From Dorea longicatena (GTDB lineage Bacteria > Bacillota > Clostridia > Lachnospirales > Lachnospiraceae): a stretch of DNA of 64,000 nt. This document shows, in pieces, positions 43,426 through 53,399 of the stretch (positions are counted from its first letter, which is position 1; every line of letters begins with the position of its first letter). A program made the position numbers and the translations under genes. The notes under the pieces are model-generated. The model did no database searches, had not been told where the DNA came from, and saw only the letters and a list, made by a program, of their open reading frames with translations. Location: NCBI RefSeq assembly GCF_024168045.1, contig NZ_CP100126.1, forward strand, positions 1,753,501-1,817,500. Direction: 5' to 3'.

Positions 43426-43574
43426 AATTCCAGAGGCATCAGACTTTCTTCTCGATCGTCTGATCCTTTTTTCTTGTGTTTTCTTTCGTTTTCTCTTATT
43501 TTCTTTCTCTTTGCAAGGTATTCTTCCATTGAAATTACTTCTGCTTCTTCTTTTGTCAGGTCTCTTGTATTCAT
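43395..43574 (-). CDS. Small basic protein, convergent overlap
   Basis: 59 residues from MNTRDLTKEEAEVISMEEYL with GGAGG eight bases before the ATG. The first 36 residues are helical and charged (LAKRKKIRENERKHKKK); the tail is coded across the terminator of the opposite gene and overlaps its last ten codons. Either the tail is a read-through artefact or the two genes truly overlap. No family recognised. Confidence 0.4.
   Translation of the reverse strand: MNTRDLTKEEAEVISMEEYLAKRKKIRENERKHKKKGSDDREESLMPLEFYMVSSLAWS
43434..43478 (+). terminator. Terminator of small membrane-protein gene
   Basis: GCATCAGAC/GTCTGATCC with a 13-base loop and six T on the plus strand; it lies inside the minus-strand small gene. 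Confidence 0.7.
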
Positions 43575-43793
43575 TGTGCATACCTCCATCTTGATTATTT
43601 GTATCCCCTCTTACGTCTCTGGTGTCTGATTACACCGACGTTATTATTATATTTACGATGATCTTATTATATGCATATTTTGTGGCAACATTATGGCAGA
43701 AATCTAAATAAAGCATGAGAAATTTCTTAAGGAAAACATAACTCTGATCTGAAGAATCCCTCCCTGACTGTTTCTTCGGAATGTATGAATACT

Positions 43794-43842
43794 CAAAAAA
43801 CAGCAGCTATAAGTCTACTTTTATCTTATAGCTGCTGTCTTC
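43794..43842 (-). terminator. Terminator of purA
   Basis: Minus-strand ACAGCAGCTATAAG/CTTATAGCTGCTGT, perfect 14-bp stem, then TTTTTTG. The stretch 43600-43790 holds no other recognisable feature. Confidence 0.9.
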
Positions 43843-43851
43843 ATCTCTCTC

Positions 43852-45144
43852 TTATTTTGAAAGTTTTGACTCTCTGTAAATAATGTCGTGTCTTTCTGGT
43901 CCGTTAGATACCATTGTAATCGGGTATCCAATCTGCTCTTCTACAAACTCAATGTATTTTCTGCAGTTTTCCGGAAGGTCTTCGTATTTCTTAATTCCAC
44001 GAATGTCACATTTCCATCCCGGAAGTTTCTTAAGAACTGGTTTTGCCTTCTCTAACAGATGTGTCGTTGGGAATTCTGTTGTTACTTCTCCGTCGATATC
44101 GTATCCTACACATACCGGGATCTCATCCAGATATCCAAGTACATCTAATACTGTAAATGCAACATCTGTTGCTCCCTGCATTCTGCATCCATACTTGGAA
44201 GCGACACAGTCGAACCATCCCATTCTTCTCGGGCGTCCGGTTGTTGCTCCGAATTCTCCGCCATCACCACCGCGGCGTCTTAATTCGTCTGCTTCGTCAC
44301 CAAAGATCTCACTTACGAATGCTCCGGCTCCTACTGCACTTGAATATGCTTTACATACTGTTACGATCTTCTTGATCTCATACGGAGGGATTCCTGCTCC
44401 AATCGCTCCATATCCTGCCAGTGTAGAAGATGAAGTAACCATTGGATAGATTCCATGATCCGGATCCTTCAGTGATCCAAGCTGTCCCTCTAACAATACT
44501 TCTTTTCCTTCTTTGAGCGCATTGTTCAGGAAAAGAGAAGTATCACATACGAATGGTTCAACCATCTTCTTATATTCTTGAAGTTCATTATATAAATCAT
44601 CAGGATTGATCAATGGTTTATGATAAAGGTGCTCCAGTAATACATTCTTCTGCTCTGCTACGCGAACAACTTTTTCTTTTAACAGTTCATCATCAAACAG
44701 CTCACTGACCTGGAATCCGATCTTTGCATATTTGTCTGAGTAGAATGGTGCGATACCTGATTTTGTAGAACCGAAAGATTTTCCTCCCAGTCTTTCCTCT
44801 TCGTATGCATCAAAATTCTTATGATAAGACATTACCATCTGAGCTCTGTCAGATACCAGAATCTTCGGCATCGGAACTCCCTGATCGATGATAGACTGTA
44901 CTTCTTTAAATAATACCGGCACATCCAGTGCTACACCGTTTCCGATAATACTTGTCGTATGATCGTAAAATACTCCTGATGGAAGTGTGTGTAATGCAAA
45001 CTTTCCATAATCATTGATAATTGTATGACCTGCATTCGCGCCTCCCTGGAATCTTACGATGATATCAGCCTGTTCAGCCAGCATATCTGTAATCTTACCT
45101 TTTCCTTCGTCGCCCCAGTTGGCACCGACTACTGCTTTAACCAT
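43852..45144 (-). CDS. purA: Adenylosuccinate synthetase
   Basis: 430 residues from MVKAVVGANWGDEGKGK; AGGAGG is seven bases upstream, whereas the ATG two codons earlier is too close. GWDEGKGK-type P-loop at the start, FQGGANAGHTI, and the GTP motif TTGRPRRMGWFD. Converts IMP to adenylosuccinate. Single-gene unit with its own promoter and terminator. Confidence 0.97.
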   Translation of the reverse strand: MVKAVVGANWGDEGKGKITDMLAEQADIIVRFQGGANAGHTIINDYGKFALHTLPSGVFYDHTTSIIGNGVALDVPVLFKEVQSIIDQGVPMPKILVSDRAQMVMSYHKNFDAYEEERLGGKSFGSTKSGIAPFYSDKYAKIGFQVSELFDDELLKEKVVRVAEQKNVLLEHLYHKPLINPDDLYNELQEYKKMVEPFVCDTSLFLNNALKEGKEVLLEGQLGSLKDPDHGIYPMVTSSSTLAGYGAIGAGIPPYEIKKIVTVCKAYSSAVGAGAFVSEIFGDEADELRRRGGDGGEFGATTGRPRRMGWFDCVASKYGCRMQGATDVAFTVLDVLGYLDEIPVCVGYDIDGEVTTEFPTTHLLEKAKPVLKKLPGWKCDIRGIKKYEDLPENCRKYIEFVEEQIGYPITMVSNGPERHDIIYRESKLSK

Positions 45145-45215
45145 ATCCATTCCTCCTGCGATATTAACATGACTTATCAGTCTTCTTTAGCGGATCTAAT
45201 CAAACCACCCTAAGC

Positions 45216-45244
45216 ATTATACTATACATTTCACCTTGGTTCAA
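45216..45244 (-). promoter_or_regulatory. Promoter of purA
   Basis: Minus-strand TTGAAC (45244-45239), 17-base spacer, perfect TATAAT (45221-45216). Confidence 0.65.
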
Positions 45245-45284
45245 CAATATTTTTACATAAAATCCACAGGATTTCCTGTATTTT

Positions 45285-46847
45285 CTACATTAGCGGCGCA
45301 ACCAGTCTTAATACCTGTCCCGCCGTCTTCATCAGAATTCCTCTGTTTCTCACTTCCGTCACTGTAACCTTATGACATTTTGCCAACGTATTCTGAAAAT
45401 CTTCTTCTACTTTCTGCACTTCAGGATTATCGTAGATAAACACACCATTCTCAAAATGCAGATACAGGCTTCTGAAATCCAGATTGATACTTCCTACCGT
45501 TGCCGTATCATCATCGGATACAAATATTTTTGCATGTACAAATCCAGGTGTATACTCATAGATCTGTACCCCGCCCTCGATCAGTTCCTTATAGTAGGTC
45601 TTTGCCACAGCAAATGCATACCACTTATCCGGAATATGCGGCATGATGATGATCACCTCAATACCACTCTTCGCTGCACGGATCAGTGTAGTAAGCATCT
45701 CATTGTCCAAGATCAGATACGGGGTCATGATATGCACATATTTTTTTGCATGGTTCAAAATATGGAAATATACTTCTTCTCCTACATTTTCATGATCAAA
45801 CGGGCTGTCTGCATATGGAATCACATATCCCAGTTTTTCATTCAATGTATCCGCTTTTTTGGTCAGATATTTTCCATAAGGCTCCACGCCCCGCATATCC
45901 ACATCCCACATCTGCAGAAATATCATCGTCAGGCTCTGGACAGCATCACCTCTTAACAGTACCGCCGTATCCTTCCAGTGTCCGAACCGTTCCTTCTCAT
46001 TGATATACTCATCAGCAAGATTCACACCCCCTACATATCCCACCTGTCCATCGATCACGCAGATCTTTCTGTGGTCACGGTTGTTCTGTATCGTCGAGAC
46101 AAATGGCCGGATCTTATTCGACATCTTGCAGTTGATACCGTATTTCTGAAGTTTCTTCGGATAACTGTACGGCAGCAGGTCAAATGCACACATTCCGTCA
46201 TACATGAACCGGACTTCCACACCTTCCGCTGCTTTCCGCTTCAGGATCTCAAGGATCGTATTCCACATGATACCTTCTTCTACGATGAAATACTCCATGA
46301 AAATAAACTTTTCCGCCTTTTCCAGTTCTTTTATCATGGATGCGAATTTGGCTTCTCCAACCGGAAAATATTCGGCTTCGGTATTCCTGTAAGTCGGAAA
46401 TCCCAGTTGATGCGACAAATAATACGACAGCTGCGCATTTGCAGATTTACCCTCCCAGAGTGCATCTGTGATCTTCTGATCCTGATCCATGTAAGGTTCC
46501 GTCTCCATACGCAATGCCGCCAGGCGGTTCTGTACAAACCGTGTTTCCAGCTGCAGATGCACATAGATGTAAAATATCGTCCCGACAACCGGTACTGCCA
46601 TCACACACAGAATCCATGACAGCTTGAACGCCGGATTTCCCTCTGTATTAATAATATACACAAGAACTATAATCTCCATCAGAGACATCACACTGTATAT
46701 AAATGTTGCATATTCTTTCAGATAGTATGGAATGCCCAGAAAAATCAGCATCTGTACCAATATCAGTATCACAAAAATTCCGGCACGGCTGAATACCATT
46801 TTAAAGAATTTCTTCTTTGCAACAGCCTTTGTGCTTTGTTCTTTCAT
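45285..46847 (-). CDS. cls: Cardiolipin synthase
   Basis: 520 residues from MKEQSTKAVAKKK with AAGGAGAG in place. Two or three N-terminal membrane helices, then two phospholipase-D HKD motifs: HRKICVIDGQVGYVGGVNLAD and HAKIFVSDDDTATVGSINLD. It condenses phosphatidylglycerol into cardiolipin at the membrane. Full length for the family. Confidence 0.95.
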   Translation of the reverse strand: MKEQSTKAVAKKKFFKMVFSRAGIFVILILVQMLIFLGIPYYLKEYATFIYSVMSLMEIIVLVYIINTEGNPAFKLSWILCVMAVPVVGTIFYIYVHLQLETRFVQNRLAALRMETEPYMDQDQKITDALWEGKSANAQLSYYLSHQLGFPTYRNTEAEYFPVGEAKFASMIKELEKAEKFIFMEYFIVEEGIMWNTILEILKRKAAEGVEVRFMYDGMCAFDLLPYSYPKKLQKYGINCKMSNKIRPFVSTIQNNRDHRKICVIDGQVGYVGGVNLADEYINEKERFGHWKDTAVLLRGDAVQSLTMIFLQMWDVDMRGVEPYGKYLTKKADTLNEKLGYVIPYADSPFDHENVGEEVYFHILNHAKKYVHIMTPYLILDNEMLTTLIRAAKSGIEVIIIMPHIPDKWYAFAVAKTYYKELIEGGVQIYEYTPGFVHAKIFVSDDDTATVGSINLDFRSLYLHFENGVFIYDNPEVQKVEEDFQNTLAKCHKVTVTEVRNRGILMKTAGQVLRLVAPLM

Positions 46848-47058
46848 ACTTTTTCTCTCCTTTATCCAGGGCTGTACATCCACTTTGTTCCTAATATCTT
46901 ACTCCGTTTTCTCAGGCTCCGTACCGCCAGGATATGTTATACAGTGTATCATATTTTCATTTTCTTCTCAACTTGCAGATAATTTATTTTAATTTAATAG
47001 AAAAATACATATAATATGTGCTATGATAAGGAAAAGAATGGAAAGGAGTCATACAATC

Positions 47059-47343
47059 ATGGCAAAATGGATGAAAAAATTATTGGGTCTTGCTGCAATC
47101 GGCAGTGCCGCTGCAGGTCTTGTTTATTATTTTAAAAAATCTAAAAAAGATGTGGATGAAGATTTCAACGATGATTTTGAAGATGAAGACTTCGATCTTG
47201 ACAATGATCTTCAACCGGTCGACCGGGGATACGTTGATCTGAACGCAGGAAAAGCTTCTCCGGAAGAAGCAGACGATGCAGAAGAAACAGAGACCGGCGA
47301 AGATACTCTGGATGCGGATGCTCACGAAGGGAAAGAAGATTAG
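47059..47343 (+). CDS. Single-helix membrane protein with acidic tail
   Basis: 94 residues from MAKWMKKLLGLAAIGSAAAG; AAAGGAG lies ten bases upstream. One N-terminal membrane helix (about 5-23), basic stop (KKSKKD), then about 65 residues dominated by Asp and Glu. Topology predicts the acidic tail in the cytosol. No family recognised; similar short acidic proteins are frequent in Lachnospiraceae. Confidence 0.65.
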   Translation: MAKWMKKLLGLAAIGSAAAGLVYYFKKSKKDVDEDFNDDFEDEDFDLDNDLQPVDRGYVDLNAGKASPEEADDAEETETGEDTLDADAHEGKED

Positions 47344-47387
47344 TTCTGCTGACACAGACTGAATTCAGACTGCAGCTATACAAAAGA

Positions 47388-47444
47388 GCGGTAAACAATG
47401 TAAATTATTTTCTTATTTTACATTGCTTACTGCTCTTTTATCTT
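47388..47444. terminator. Bidirectional terminator
   Basis: AAAAGAGC.GTAA.CAATGTAAA / TTTACATTG.TTAC.GCTCTTTT with an AT loop; ends both the acidic-protein gene and the minus-strand MocR gene, whose last codons it includes. Confidence 0.85.
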
Positions 47445-48850
47445 CTCCAACACCTATTCAAAATTCCCACTGCTTCTTTGATATCCTCTTCATTCATATT
47501 TGCATATCCCAGAAGAATCGTTGCCCGCTCATCTGTATCTTTCCTGATCCTGTAATCCGAAAGTCCATATACACGGATATCCTCTTTTTTTGCCCGTTCG
47601 ATCAGCTCATTTTCGTTCCATCTCTTTTCGAATGTCAGCAGGATATGTACTCCCGCATGCTCTCCCGATATCGCACAGATATCTGCCAGAGGCTTCAGTG
47701 CATCGATCAGAACATCATGCCTGTTTTTATACAGAGCTCTTGTCTTATTCAAATGACGTTCGTAATAACCATCTTCGATAAAATGTTGTACGATCATCTG
47801 ATCCACCTTTGAAACGGTCGAGTTGATAAAGTTCACATTTGTCCGATACACATCCAGGAGCGATTTCGGCAGTACCATATAACTCAGACGAATAGCCGGT
47901 GCAATGGATTTTGAAAAAGTTCCCAGATAGATAACTTTATCTTCTGCATCATATCCTTGCAGAGCCGGGATCGGTTTCCCTTTGTAGCGGAATTCACTGT
48001 CATAGTCGTCTTCTATGATATATCTGCCTTCCTTCCCGTATGCCCACTTCAGAAGCTCCATTCTTCTTTTGATCGGCATAACGATTCCTGTCGGATACTG
48101 ATGCGACGGTGTGACATATGCAATATCTGCCTCTGAATCTTCCAGCTCTGATATTCTCATTCCATTGTGATCCATTGTAACCGGCACAGTCTCATATCCA
48201 AGTGTCTGAATCACTCTATATGCCTGCTTATATGTAGGATCTTCAAATGCAATAGTATGTTCTTTTCCAAGAATCATACTAAGCAGTATCAGAATATAAT
48301 CACTTCCCGCTCCGATCACGATCTGCTCCGGAGAACAGTCCACGCCTCGTGCCTGATACAGATAATTGCAAATGGCTCCCCGGAATCCATATTCACCTTG
48401 CGGATCTCCTGAGCGGAACAACTCCGTCCTGTCATCCAGCAAAATGTCTTTCGAAAGTTTTCTCCAGACATTATATGGAAAACTGTTAAGATCTACTCCG
48501 TTCGGTGTGAAATCATAGCGGTATATTCTTTTCTTTTCTCTCTTAGGTTCCGGCTTTTTTTCTTCTTTTTTCAGTTGGTATAATTCATCAATCTGAGCCA
48601 CAAAAAAACCGCGGTATGGCGCAGACTCGATATATCCTTCTGATAATAACTGTTCATATGCCAGTTCAACCGTACTGCGGCTGACTTCCAGATGCTTGGA
48701 CAAAGCCCTGGTAGACGGGAGTTTCTCCCCATAGCGGAGTCTCCCGTTCTGGATATCAGACTTGATATGATCATAAATCTGCTCATACAGCGGCTTCTTC
48801 GAACGACTGTTAAGATTTATCGTTAATTCATTCATTTTTTTATTTTGCAC
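47438..48850 (-). CDS. MocR-type regulator (GntR HTH plus aminotransferase domain)
   Basis: Up to 470 residues. GntR winged helix (LYEQIYDHIKSDIQNG, KLPSTRALSKHLEVSRSTVELAYEQL) and a fold-type I aminotransferase domain with the PLP Lys in LGTFSKSIAPAIRLSY and VTPSHQYPTG. PdxR/GabR-like proteins sense PLP or amino-acid ligands. The first possible start is a GTG four bases after the glnS stop; the ATG at 48835 (MNELTINLNSR) is an alternative, with no strong ribosome site for either, suggesting translation coupled to glnS. No obvious target gene adjacent. Confidence 0.9.
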   Translation of the reverse strand: MQNKKMNELTINLNSRSKKPLYEQIYDHIKSDIQNGRLRYGEKLPSTRALSKHLEVSRSTVELAYEQLLSEGYIESAPYRGFFVAQIDELYQLKKEEKKPEPKREKKRIYRYDFTPNGVDLNSFPYNVWRKLSKDILLDDRTELFRSGDPQGEYGFRGAICNYLYQARGVDCSPEQIVIGAGSDYILILLSMILGKEHTIAFEDPTYKQAYRVIQTLGYETVPVTMDHNGMRISELEDSEADIAYVTPSHQYPTGIVMPIKRRMELLKWAYGKEGRYIIEDDYDSEFRYKGKPIPALQGYDAEDKVIYLGTFSKSIAPAIRLSYMVLPKSLLDVYRTNVNFINSTVSKVDQMIVQHFIEDGYYERHLNKTRALYKNRHDVLIDALKPLADICAISGEHAGVHILLTFEKRWNENELIERAKKEDIRVYGLSDYRIRKDTDERATILLGYANMNEEDIKEAVGILNRCWRR

Positions 48851-48854
48851 CCGT

Positions 48855-50528
48855 TTATTTCTTTGGCAGTTTAAAAGAACTCTTCAGAGATACAATACGG
48901 TTAAACACCAGATTTTCCGGTGTGGAGTCTTTCGAATCAATACAGAAATATCCATTTCTTACAAACTGGAAGCTGTCACACGGACCTGCTTCGTTAAAGC
49001 TGTCTTCCACATAGCACTCTTTTAAAATCTGTAAGGAATCCGGGTTCAGGTTCAGCGATCCATCTTCTTTATTATATACTCCCTTCTCTTCATCGATCAG
49101 GTTCTCATATAATCTAACTTCTGCTTTCTTAGCCTGTGGTGCACTTACCCAGTGGATCGTTCCTTTTACCTTACGTCCGGTAAACCCGGTTCCGCATTTT
49201 GTCTCCGGATCATACGTACAATGTACCACCGTTACATTTCCTTCTGCATCCGTCTCATAGCTGACACATTTTACAAAATATGCATGCATCAGACGTACTT
49301 CGTTTCCAGGGAAAAGGCGGAAATACTTCTTCGGAGGATCAATCATAAAATCATTACGCTCAATGTAAAGTTCACGTCCAAACGGCACTTTTCTCACACC
49401 AAGTTCCGGATTCTCCAGATTGTTCTCTACATCCAGATATTCCACTTCTCCTTCCGGATAGTTGTCGATCACCAGTTTGATCGGATCCAGGACTGCCATC
49501 ATACGAGGCTTCTTCATCTTCAGATCTTCACGGATACAATACTCCAGCATTGCATAATCCACAGAGCTCTGGCTCTTGGATACTCCGCACATTTCAACGA
49601 ACATCTTAATGGATTCTGGTGTAAATCCTCTTCTTCTGAGAGCTGCGATCGATACAAGTCTCGGATCATCCCATCCGTCTACAATACCATCCATAACAAG
49701 CTTCTTGATGTATCTCTTACCTGTAACAACATTCGTCAGATACAGCTTGGAGAATTCAATCTGTCTCGGTGCCGGATCAAATTCACACTCTTTTACAACC
49801 CAGTCATATAATGGTCTGTGGTCTTCAAATTCCAGTGTACAGATAGAATGTGTAATGTGCTCGATCGCATCTTCGATCGGATGTGCAAAATCATACATTG
49901 GATAAATACACCATTTATCTCCTGTATTGTGATGTGTCATATGCGCCACACGGTAGATGATCGGATCACGCATGTTGATATTCGGCGATGCCATATCAAT
50001 CTTTGCACGCAGAACTTTCTCTCCATCCTGATACTTTCCGTCTTTCATCTCTTCGAAAAGTCTTAAATTCTCTTCTATCGGACGGTCACGATACGGACTG
50101 TTCTTTCCAGGCTCTGTCAGGGTTCCGCGGTATTCACGCATTTCTTCCGCTGTCAGGTCACAGACGAATGCCTTTCCTTTTTTGATCAGCTTTACTGCAC
50201 ACTCATACATCTGGTCAAAATAGTCTGATGCAAAATAAAGATGATCTCCCCAGTCGGCACCCAGCCATTTTACATCTTCTTTGATGGACTCTACGAATTC
50301 CATATCTTCTTTCATCGGGTTCGTATCGTCAAATCTTAAATGAAAGGTTCCGTTATATTTCTTTGCAAGTCCTGAATTCAGAAGAATCGACTTCGCATGT
50401 CCGATATGCAGATATCCGTTCGGTTCCGGCGGAAATCTCGTACATACTTCGCTGTATACTCCTTCTGCAAGATCTTTATCTATTTCCTGTTCAATAAAAT
50501 TTTTGGAAACTGTTGTTTCTTCTCCCAT
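48855..50528 (-). CDS. glnS: Glutaminyl-tRNA synthetase
   Basis: 557 residues. Class I synthetase with [17 protein letters not shown] (HIGH), the [18 protein letters not shown] and [18 protein letters not shown] segments, and a C-terminal beta-barrel anticodon-binding domain. Direct glutaminylation instead of only the GatCAB route is found in a subset of Firmicutes, including many Lachnospiraceae. GGAGGAC precedes the ATG. Confidence 0.96.
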   Translation of the reverse strand: MGEETTVSKNFIEQEIDKDLAEGVYSEVCTRFPPEPNGYLHIGHAKSILLNSGLAKKYNGTFHLRFDDTNPMKEDMEFVESIKEDVKWLGADWGDHLYFASDYFDQMYECAVKLIKKGKAFVCDLTAEEMREYRGTLTEPGKNSPYRDRPIEENLRLFEEMKDGKYQDGEKVLRAKIDMASPNINMRDPIIYRVAHMTHHNTGDKWCIYPMYDFAHPIEDAIEHITHSICTLEFEDHRPLYDWVVKECEFDPAPRQIEFSKLYLTNVVTGKRYIKKLVMDGIVDGWDDPRLVSIAALRRRGFTPESIKMFVEMCGVSKSQSSVDYAMLEYCIREDLKMKKPRMMAVLDPIKLVIDNYPEGEVEYLDVENNLENPELGVRKVPFGRELYIERNDFMIDPPKKYFRLFPGNEVRLMHAYFVKCVSYETDAEGNVTVVHCTYDPETKCGTGFTGRKVKGTIHWVSAPQAKKAEVRLYENLIDEEKGVYNKEDGSLNLNPDSLQILKECYVEDSFNEAGPCDSFQFVRNGYFCIDSKDSTPENLVFNRIVSLKSSFKLPKK

Positions 50529-50611
50529 GGTGTCCTCCTTAGGTTTTAACTATACATTATGCTCATTATCTTATCATAAAAAATATGATGAAACAAGGGA
50601 AGATACCTCTT

Positions 50612-50944
50612 TTACCGGTTTTCGCAGAAAAATGTAAATGCATCCAGAAATTCAGAATTACTTGGACACTTGATCGCATGGTAACCAAGGATCTCCATCA
50701 TAAGTTCTTTATCTTCTTTCCAACACTTATCAACGACTACACGTATCCCGCGTTCCACATTATAAAAACTGGTTTCGTGTTTTTCTCCTATCGGGATATA
50801 TATATCATTCTGTGTCGCAAACGGCTTTTCTTTTGTATGGAATCCACTGATGATATCTGCAGCATCCAACAGATAATAGTATCCTTTATATCCTGATGTG
50901 ACTTTAAATCTTCTGAGTGTCTGTATCATAATATTCCTATTCAT
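50612..50944 (-). CDS. Stand-alone Spo0A C-terminal-like domain protein
   Basis: 110 residues from MNRNIMIQTLRRF with GGGAG before it. YKGYYYLLDAADIISGF...NDIYIPIGEKHETSFYNVERGIRVVVDKCWKED closely follows the pattern of the Spo0A DNA-binding domain (kGyxYLxxAi ... iYpxiAxxxxtsxxxVERxIRxxixxxW). No receiver domain precedes it and the gene is alone. It may bind 0A-box-like DNA or compete with Spo0A; the inference rests on pattern similarity. Confidence 0.75.
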   Translation of the reverse strand: MNRNIMIQTLRRFKVTSGYKGYYYLLDAADIISGFHTKEKPFATQNDIYIPIGEKHETSFYNVERGIRVVVDKCWKEDKELMMEILGYHAIKCPSNSEFLDAFTFFCENR

Positions 50945-51085
50945 AAATAATCTCCCTTTTTTGGCTCTATCTAAAAAATAAATCACAACATGTCGTTTGT
51001 CAATGATTTCGATACCAAAAACCTTCTTTTTTTATTTTTTAGACCTTTATGTGTCTGATTTCTTCGAAAAAGATCAGCTATAGGT

Positions 51086-51129
51086 CAAAAAAAGTTTGAA
51101 GACATCTTTTTATCTTCAAACTTTTTTTG
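51086..51129. terminator. Bidirectional terminator
   Basis: AAAAAAAGTTTGAAGA/TCTTCAAACTTTTTTT with a ten-base loop, just after the MATE gene on the minus strand. Confidence 0.88.
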
Positions 51130-51136
51130 CATTTGT

Positions 51137-52483
51137 CTATATCTTTTCCGTCCTTAAAACCATCCAGTTTCCTTTCCAGACATACAGAATCATCAAAAGC
51201 ATGCCCAAAAGCCATGAGGTCGGATAGCACATCATCACATGGCCGAGACTCTTTGCCCATGCCATGGTTCCTGCAATCCACATCACACGGAATCCGCATA
51301 ATGATACCAGAAATACAATCATGGCCTGCATCGTCTTGCCGGTTCCTCTGATCGTTCCGCCAAGCACATGCAGGATTCCAAGCATCCAGTAAAACGGGCA
51401 GAAATATTTCATAATATATACACCATATTCCACCACCTTATGGTTCGTCGTAAAGACTCCGATTACCTGCGGAGCGAATATCAGCAGCACAATTCCGGTT
51501 ATCACAGAATACCCGGCACCCATTGCTGTGGATATGTACATTCCTTTTCTGACCCTGTCTGCTTTCCCTGCACCAATATTCTGTCCGGCAAATGTAGTTG
51601 CCGCCATACTGATACTCAGTACCGGCAGGATATTAAATCCATCGATTTTTATATAAGCTGCAAAACCGGCCATAACTGTCGCTCCAAAACTATTCACACT
51701 TGCCTGCACGATCAGGTTTGAAAGCGAAATTACAATATTCTGGATTCCTGTCGGGATTCCGATGCGGATGATCTTCGAAAGCAGATGATCATAGCATCGG
51801 ATCTCCTTAATCTTCAACTTATATACATCTTCACTTCTGATCAGAAATCCCCATATAAAAATGCACGAAATCAGCTGACTGATATCCGTAGCCAATGCAG
51901 CACCCACTATTCCGAGTTTCAATCCGACAACCATGATCAGATCCAGAAATATGTTCGAAATTGCCGCGATCATCAGATAAACCAGGGATCGCCTCGAATT
52001 CCCCACCGCATTCAGAATACCTGCCGACATATTGTAAACTACCGAAAATAAACTTCCGCCAAAATATACCTGCAGATAGATTACCGACTGTTCAAATACC
52101 TTGTCCGGTGTTCCCATCAGGCGCAGCATCGATGGTGTCACTGTAATTCCGATTACAGTCAGAAGCACTCCTGCTACCAGCGCGATCGCCATCGTAGTAT
52201 GTACGGCCTTCCTCACGCCTTCTGTATTTTTGGCCCCATAAAACTGCGAGATTACAACACCTGCACCAGTCGATGCTCCTATGCAGAAACCGATCAGCAA
52301 GTTAATGATCGCACCGCTGGATCCGACTGCTGCCAGTGCGTTACTTCCCACATAGTTGCCGACAATAATCGAATCCACCGTATTATACAGCTGCTGAAAC
52401 AGATTCCCCAGAATCAGTGGAATTGCAAAGAATAATATTTCTTTCCAAATCACTCCTTCGGTCATTGTTTTCATCTTTTTCAT
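51137..52483 (-). CDS. MATE-family efflux transporter (second copy)
   Basis: 448 residues from MKKMKTMTEG; GAGAGG precedes. Twelve helices; FFAIPLILGNLFQQLYNTVDSIIVGNYVG at the N-terminus and FAGQNIGAGKADRVRKGMY in the second half. Exporter of drugs or metabolites. Belongs to a different MATE branch from the gene at 29938. Confidence 0.93.
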   Translation of the reverse strand: MKKMKTMTEGVIWKEILFFAIPLILGNLFQQLYNTVDSIIVGNYVGSNALAAVGSSGAIINLLIGFCIGASTGAGVVISQFYGAKNTEGVRKAVHTTMAIALVAGVLLTVIGITVTPSMLRLMGTPDKVFEQSVIYLQVYFGGSLFSVVYNMSAGILNAVGNSRRSLVYLMIAAISNIFLDLIMVVGLKLGIVGAALATDISQLISCIFIWGFLIRSEDVYKLKIKEIRCYDHLLSKIIRIGIPTGIQNIVISLSNLIVQASVNSFGATVMAGFAAYIKIDGFNILPVLSISMAATTFAGQNIGAGKADRVRKGMYISTAMGAGYSVITGIVLLIFAPQVIGVFTTNHKVVEYGVYIMKYFCPFYWMLGILHVLGGTIRGTGKTMQAMIVFLVSLCGFRVMWIAGTMAWAKSLGHVMMCYPTSWLLGMLLMILYVWKGNWMVLRTEKI

Positions 52484-52572
52484 TTTCTTCTTCCTCTCTA
52501 TTACCATTTCTTTTCATATTCCAGATTTTCGCAGGATTTTTCACGATTTTCAATTAATATCACGAAAATATA

Positions 52573-52602
52573 TTGACAAATGCACTCCTTTCAGTGTATA
52601 GT
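52573..52602 (+). promoter_or_regulatory. Promoter of tRNA-Thr
   Basis: TTGACA (52573-52578), 18-base spacer, TATAGT (52597-52602), 27 bases before the tRNA. Confidence 0.7.
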
Positions 52603-52628
52603 ATCAACGTTGCATATCACTTATGCAT

Positions 52629-52701
52629 GCTGCCTTGGCTCAGTCGGTAGAGCGTCGCCTTGGTAAGGCGGAGGTCGGCGGTTCGATTCCGCTAGGCAGC
52701 T
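52629..52701 (+). tRNA. tRNA-Thr (GGT)
   Basis: 73-nt cloverleaf: acceptor GCTGCCT/AGGCAGC, D-arm GCTC/GAGC, anticodon stem TCGCC/GGCGG with loop TTGGTAA (anticodon GGT), T-arm CGGCGGTTCGATTCCGCTA region. Reads ACC/ACU. CCA is not encoded. Own promoter and terminator. Confidence 0.95.
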
Positions 52702-52708
52702 TACAAGA

Positions 52709-52755
52709 GAAGTCCCGTAAAACTTTCAAATGATTGTTTTACGGGATTTTTTTAC
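52709..52755 (+). terminator. Terminator of tRNA-Thr
   Basis: TCCCGTAAAAC/GTTTTACGGGA with a loop of about 15 bases, then seven T. Confidence 0.88.
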
Positions 52756-52793
52756 AATTACAAATTCAGCCGATATTTATATCCTCTTTAGAT

Positions 52794-53399
52794 TTATTTT
52801 TCCTTTTCCAGAATCTTCTGCATCTTTCCCTTGATTCTCTGAAGTGCATTATCAATCGTCTTTGGACTCCGGTCCAGAAGCTTTGCGATCGTCTTATAAT
52901 CCGTTCCCATCAGATGAAGATACAGAACTCTGCGCTCCAGTTCACTTAATTCTTTTTCCAGACGTTCTTCCAACGTCTTCGCACGTTCCTGACTGACAAG
53001 CAGTTCTTCCGGATTCGTCTCATGTCCGGATTCCATTGTATCGATCAACGAGTTTTCCCCGTCTTCTCTTTCATACAGGGAAATATAACTGTTGAGCGGA
53101 CTGTGTTTCTTTCTGTTTGAAGCTTCAATTGCCGAATACAACTGTCTTGTCACACATAGTCTTGCAAAGCTGAAGAAGGATGCTTCCTGATCCACATCGT
53201 AGTCCTGAACTGCTTTAAAAAGTCCGATCATCCCCTCCTGGATCAGATCATCCGTCTCACCGCCGAGCAGATACATTGCATTGGCTTCTTTTCTGACCAG
53301 ATTCTTATATTTTTCCATCAGATAATCGATAATTCCCGTTTCTCCCATCCGGAGTCTGCGGATCAGTTCTTCATCTGTTAATTTTTTATACTCTGTCAT
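52794..53399 (-). CDS. sigH: RNA polymerase sigma factor SigH (sporulation, early stationary phase)
   Basis: 201 residues. Region 2 with ETDDLIQEGMIGLFKAVQDYD and FFSFARLCVTRQLYSAI, region 4 with LSELERRVLYLHLMGTDYKTIAKLLDRSPKTIDNALQRI. The N-terminus TDEELIRRLRMGETGIIDYLMEKY and overall pattern are those of SigH/Spo0H. Its start overlaps rlmB by four bases; last gene of the cysE-cysS operon, matching Bacillus order except that yacP/rae1 is absent. Confidence 0.93.
   Translation of the reverse strand: MTEYKKLTDEELIRRLRMGETGIIDYLMEKYKNLVRKEANAMYLLGGETDDLIQEGMIGLFKAVQDYDVDQEASFFSFARLCVTRQLYSAIEASNRKKHSPLNSYISLYEREDGENSLIDTMESGHETNPEELLVSQERAKTLEERLEKELSELERRVLYLHLMGTDYKTIAKLLDRSPKTIDNALQRIKGKMQKILEKEK

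Noticed and set aside
43339..43581. Alternative 80-codon minus-strand frame rich in Lys/Arg
   Set aside because: It overlaps the better 59-codon frame, its start is too close to GGAGG, and its composition is that of an out-of-frame shadow.
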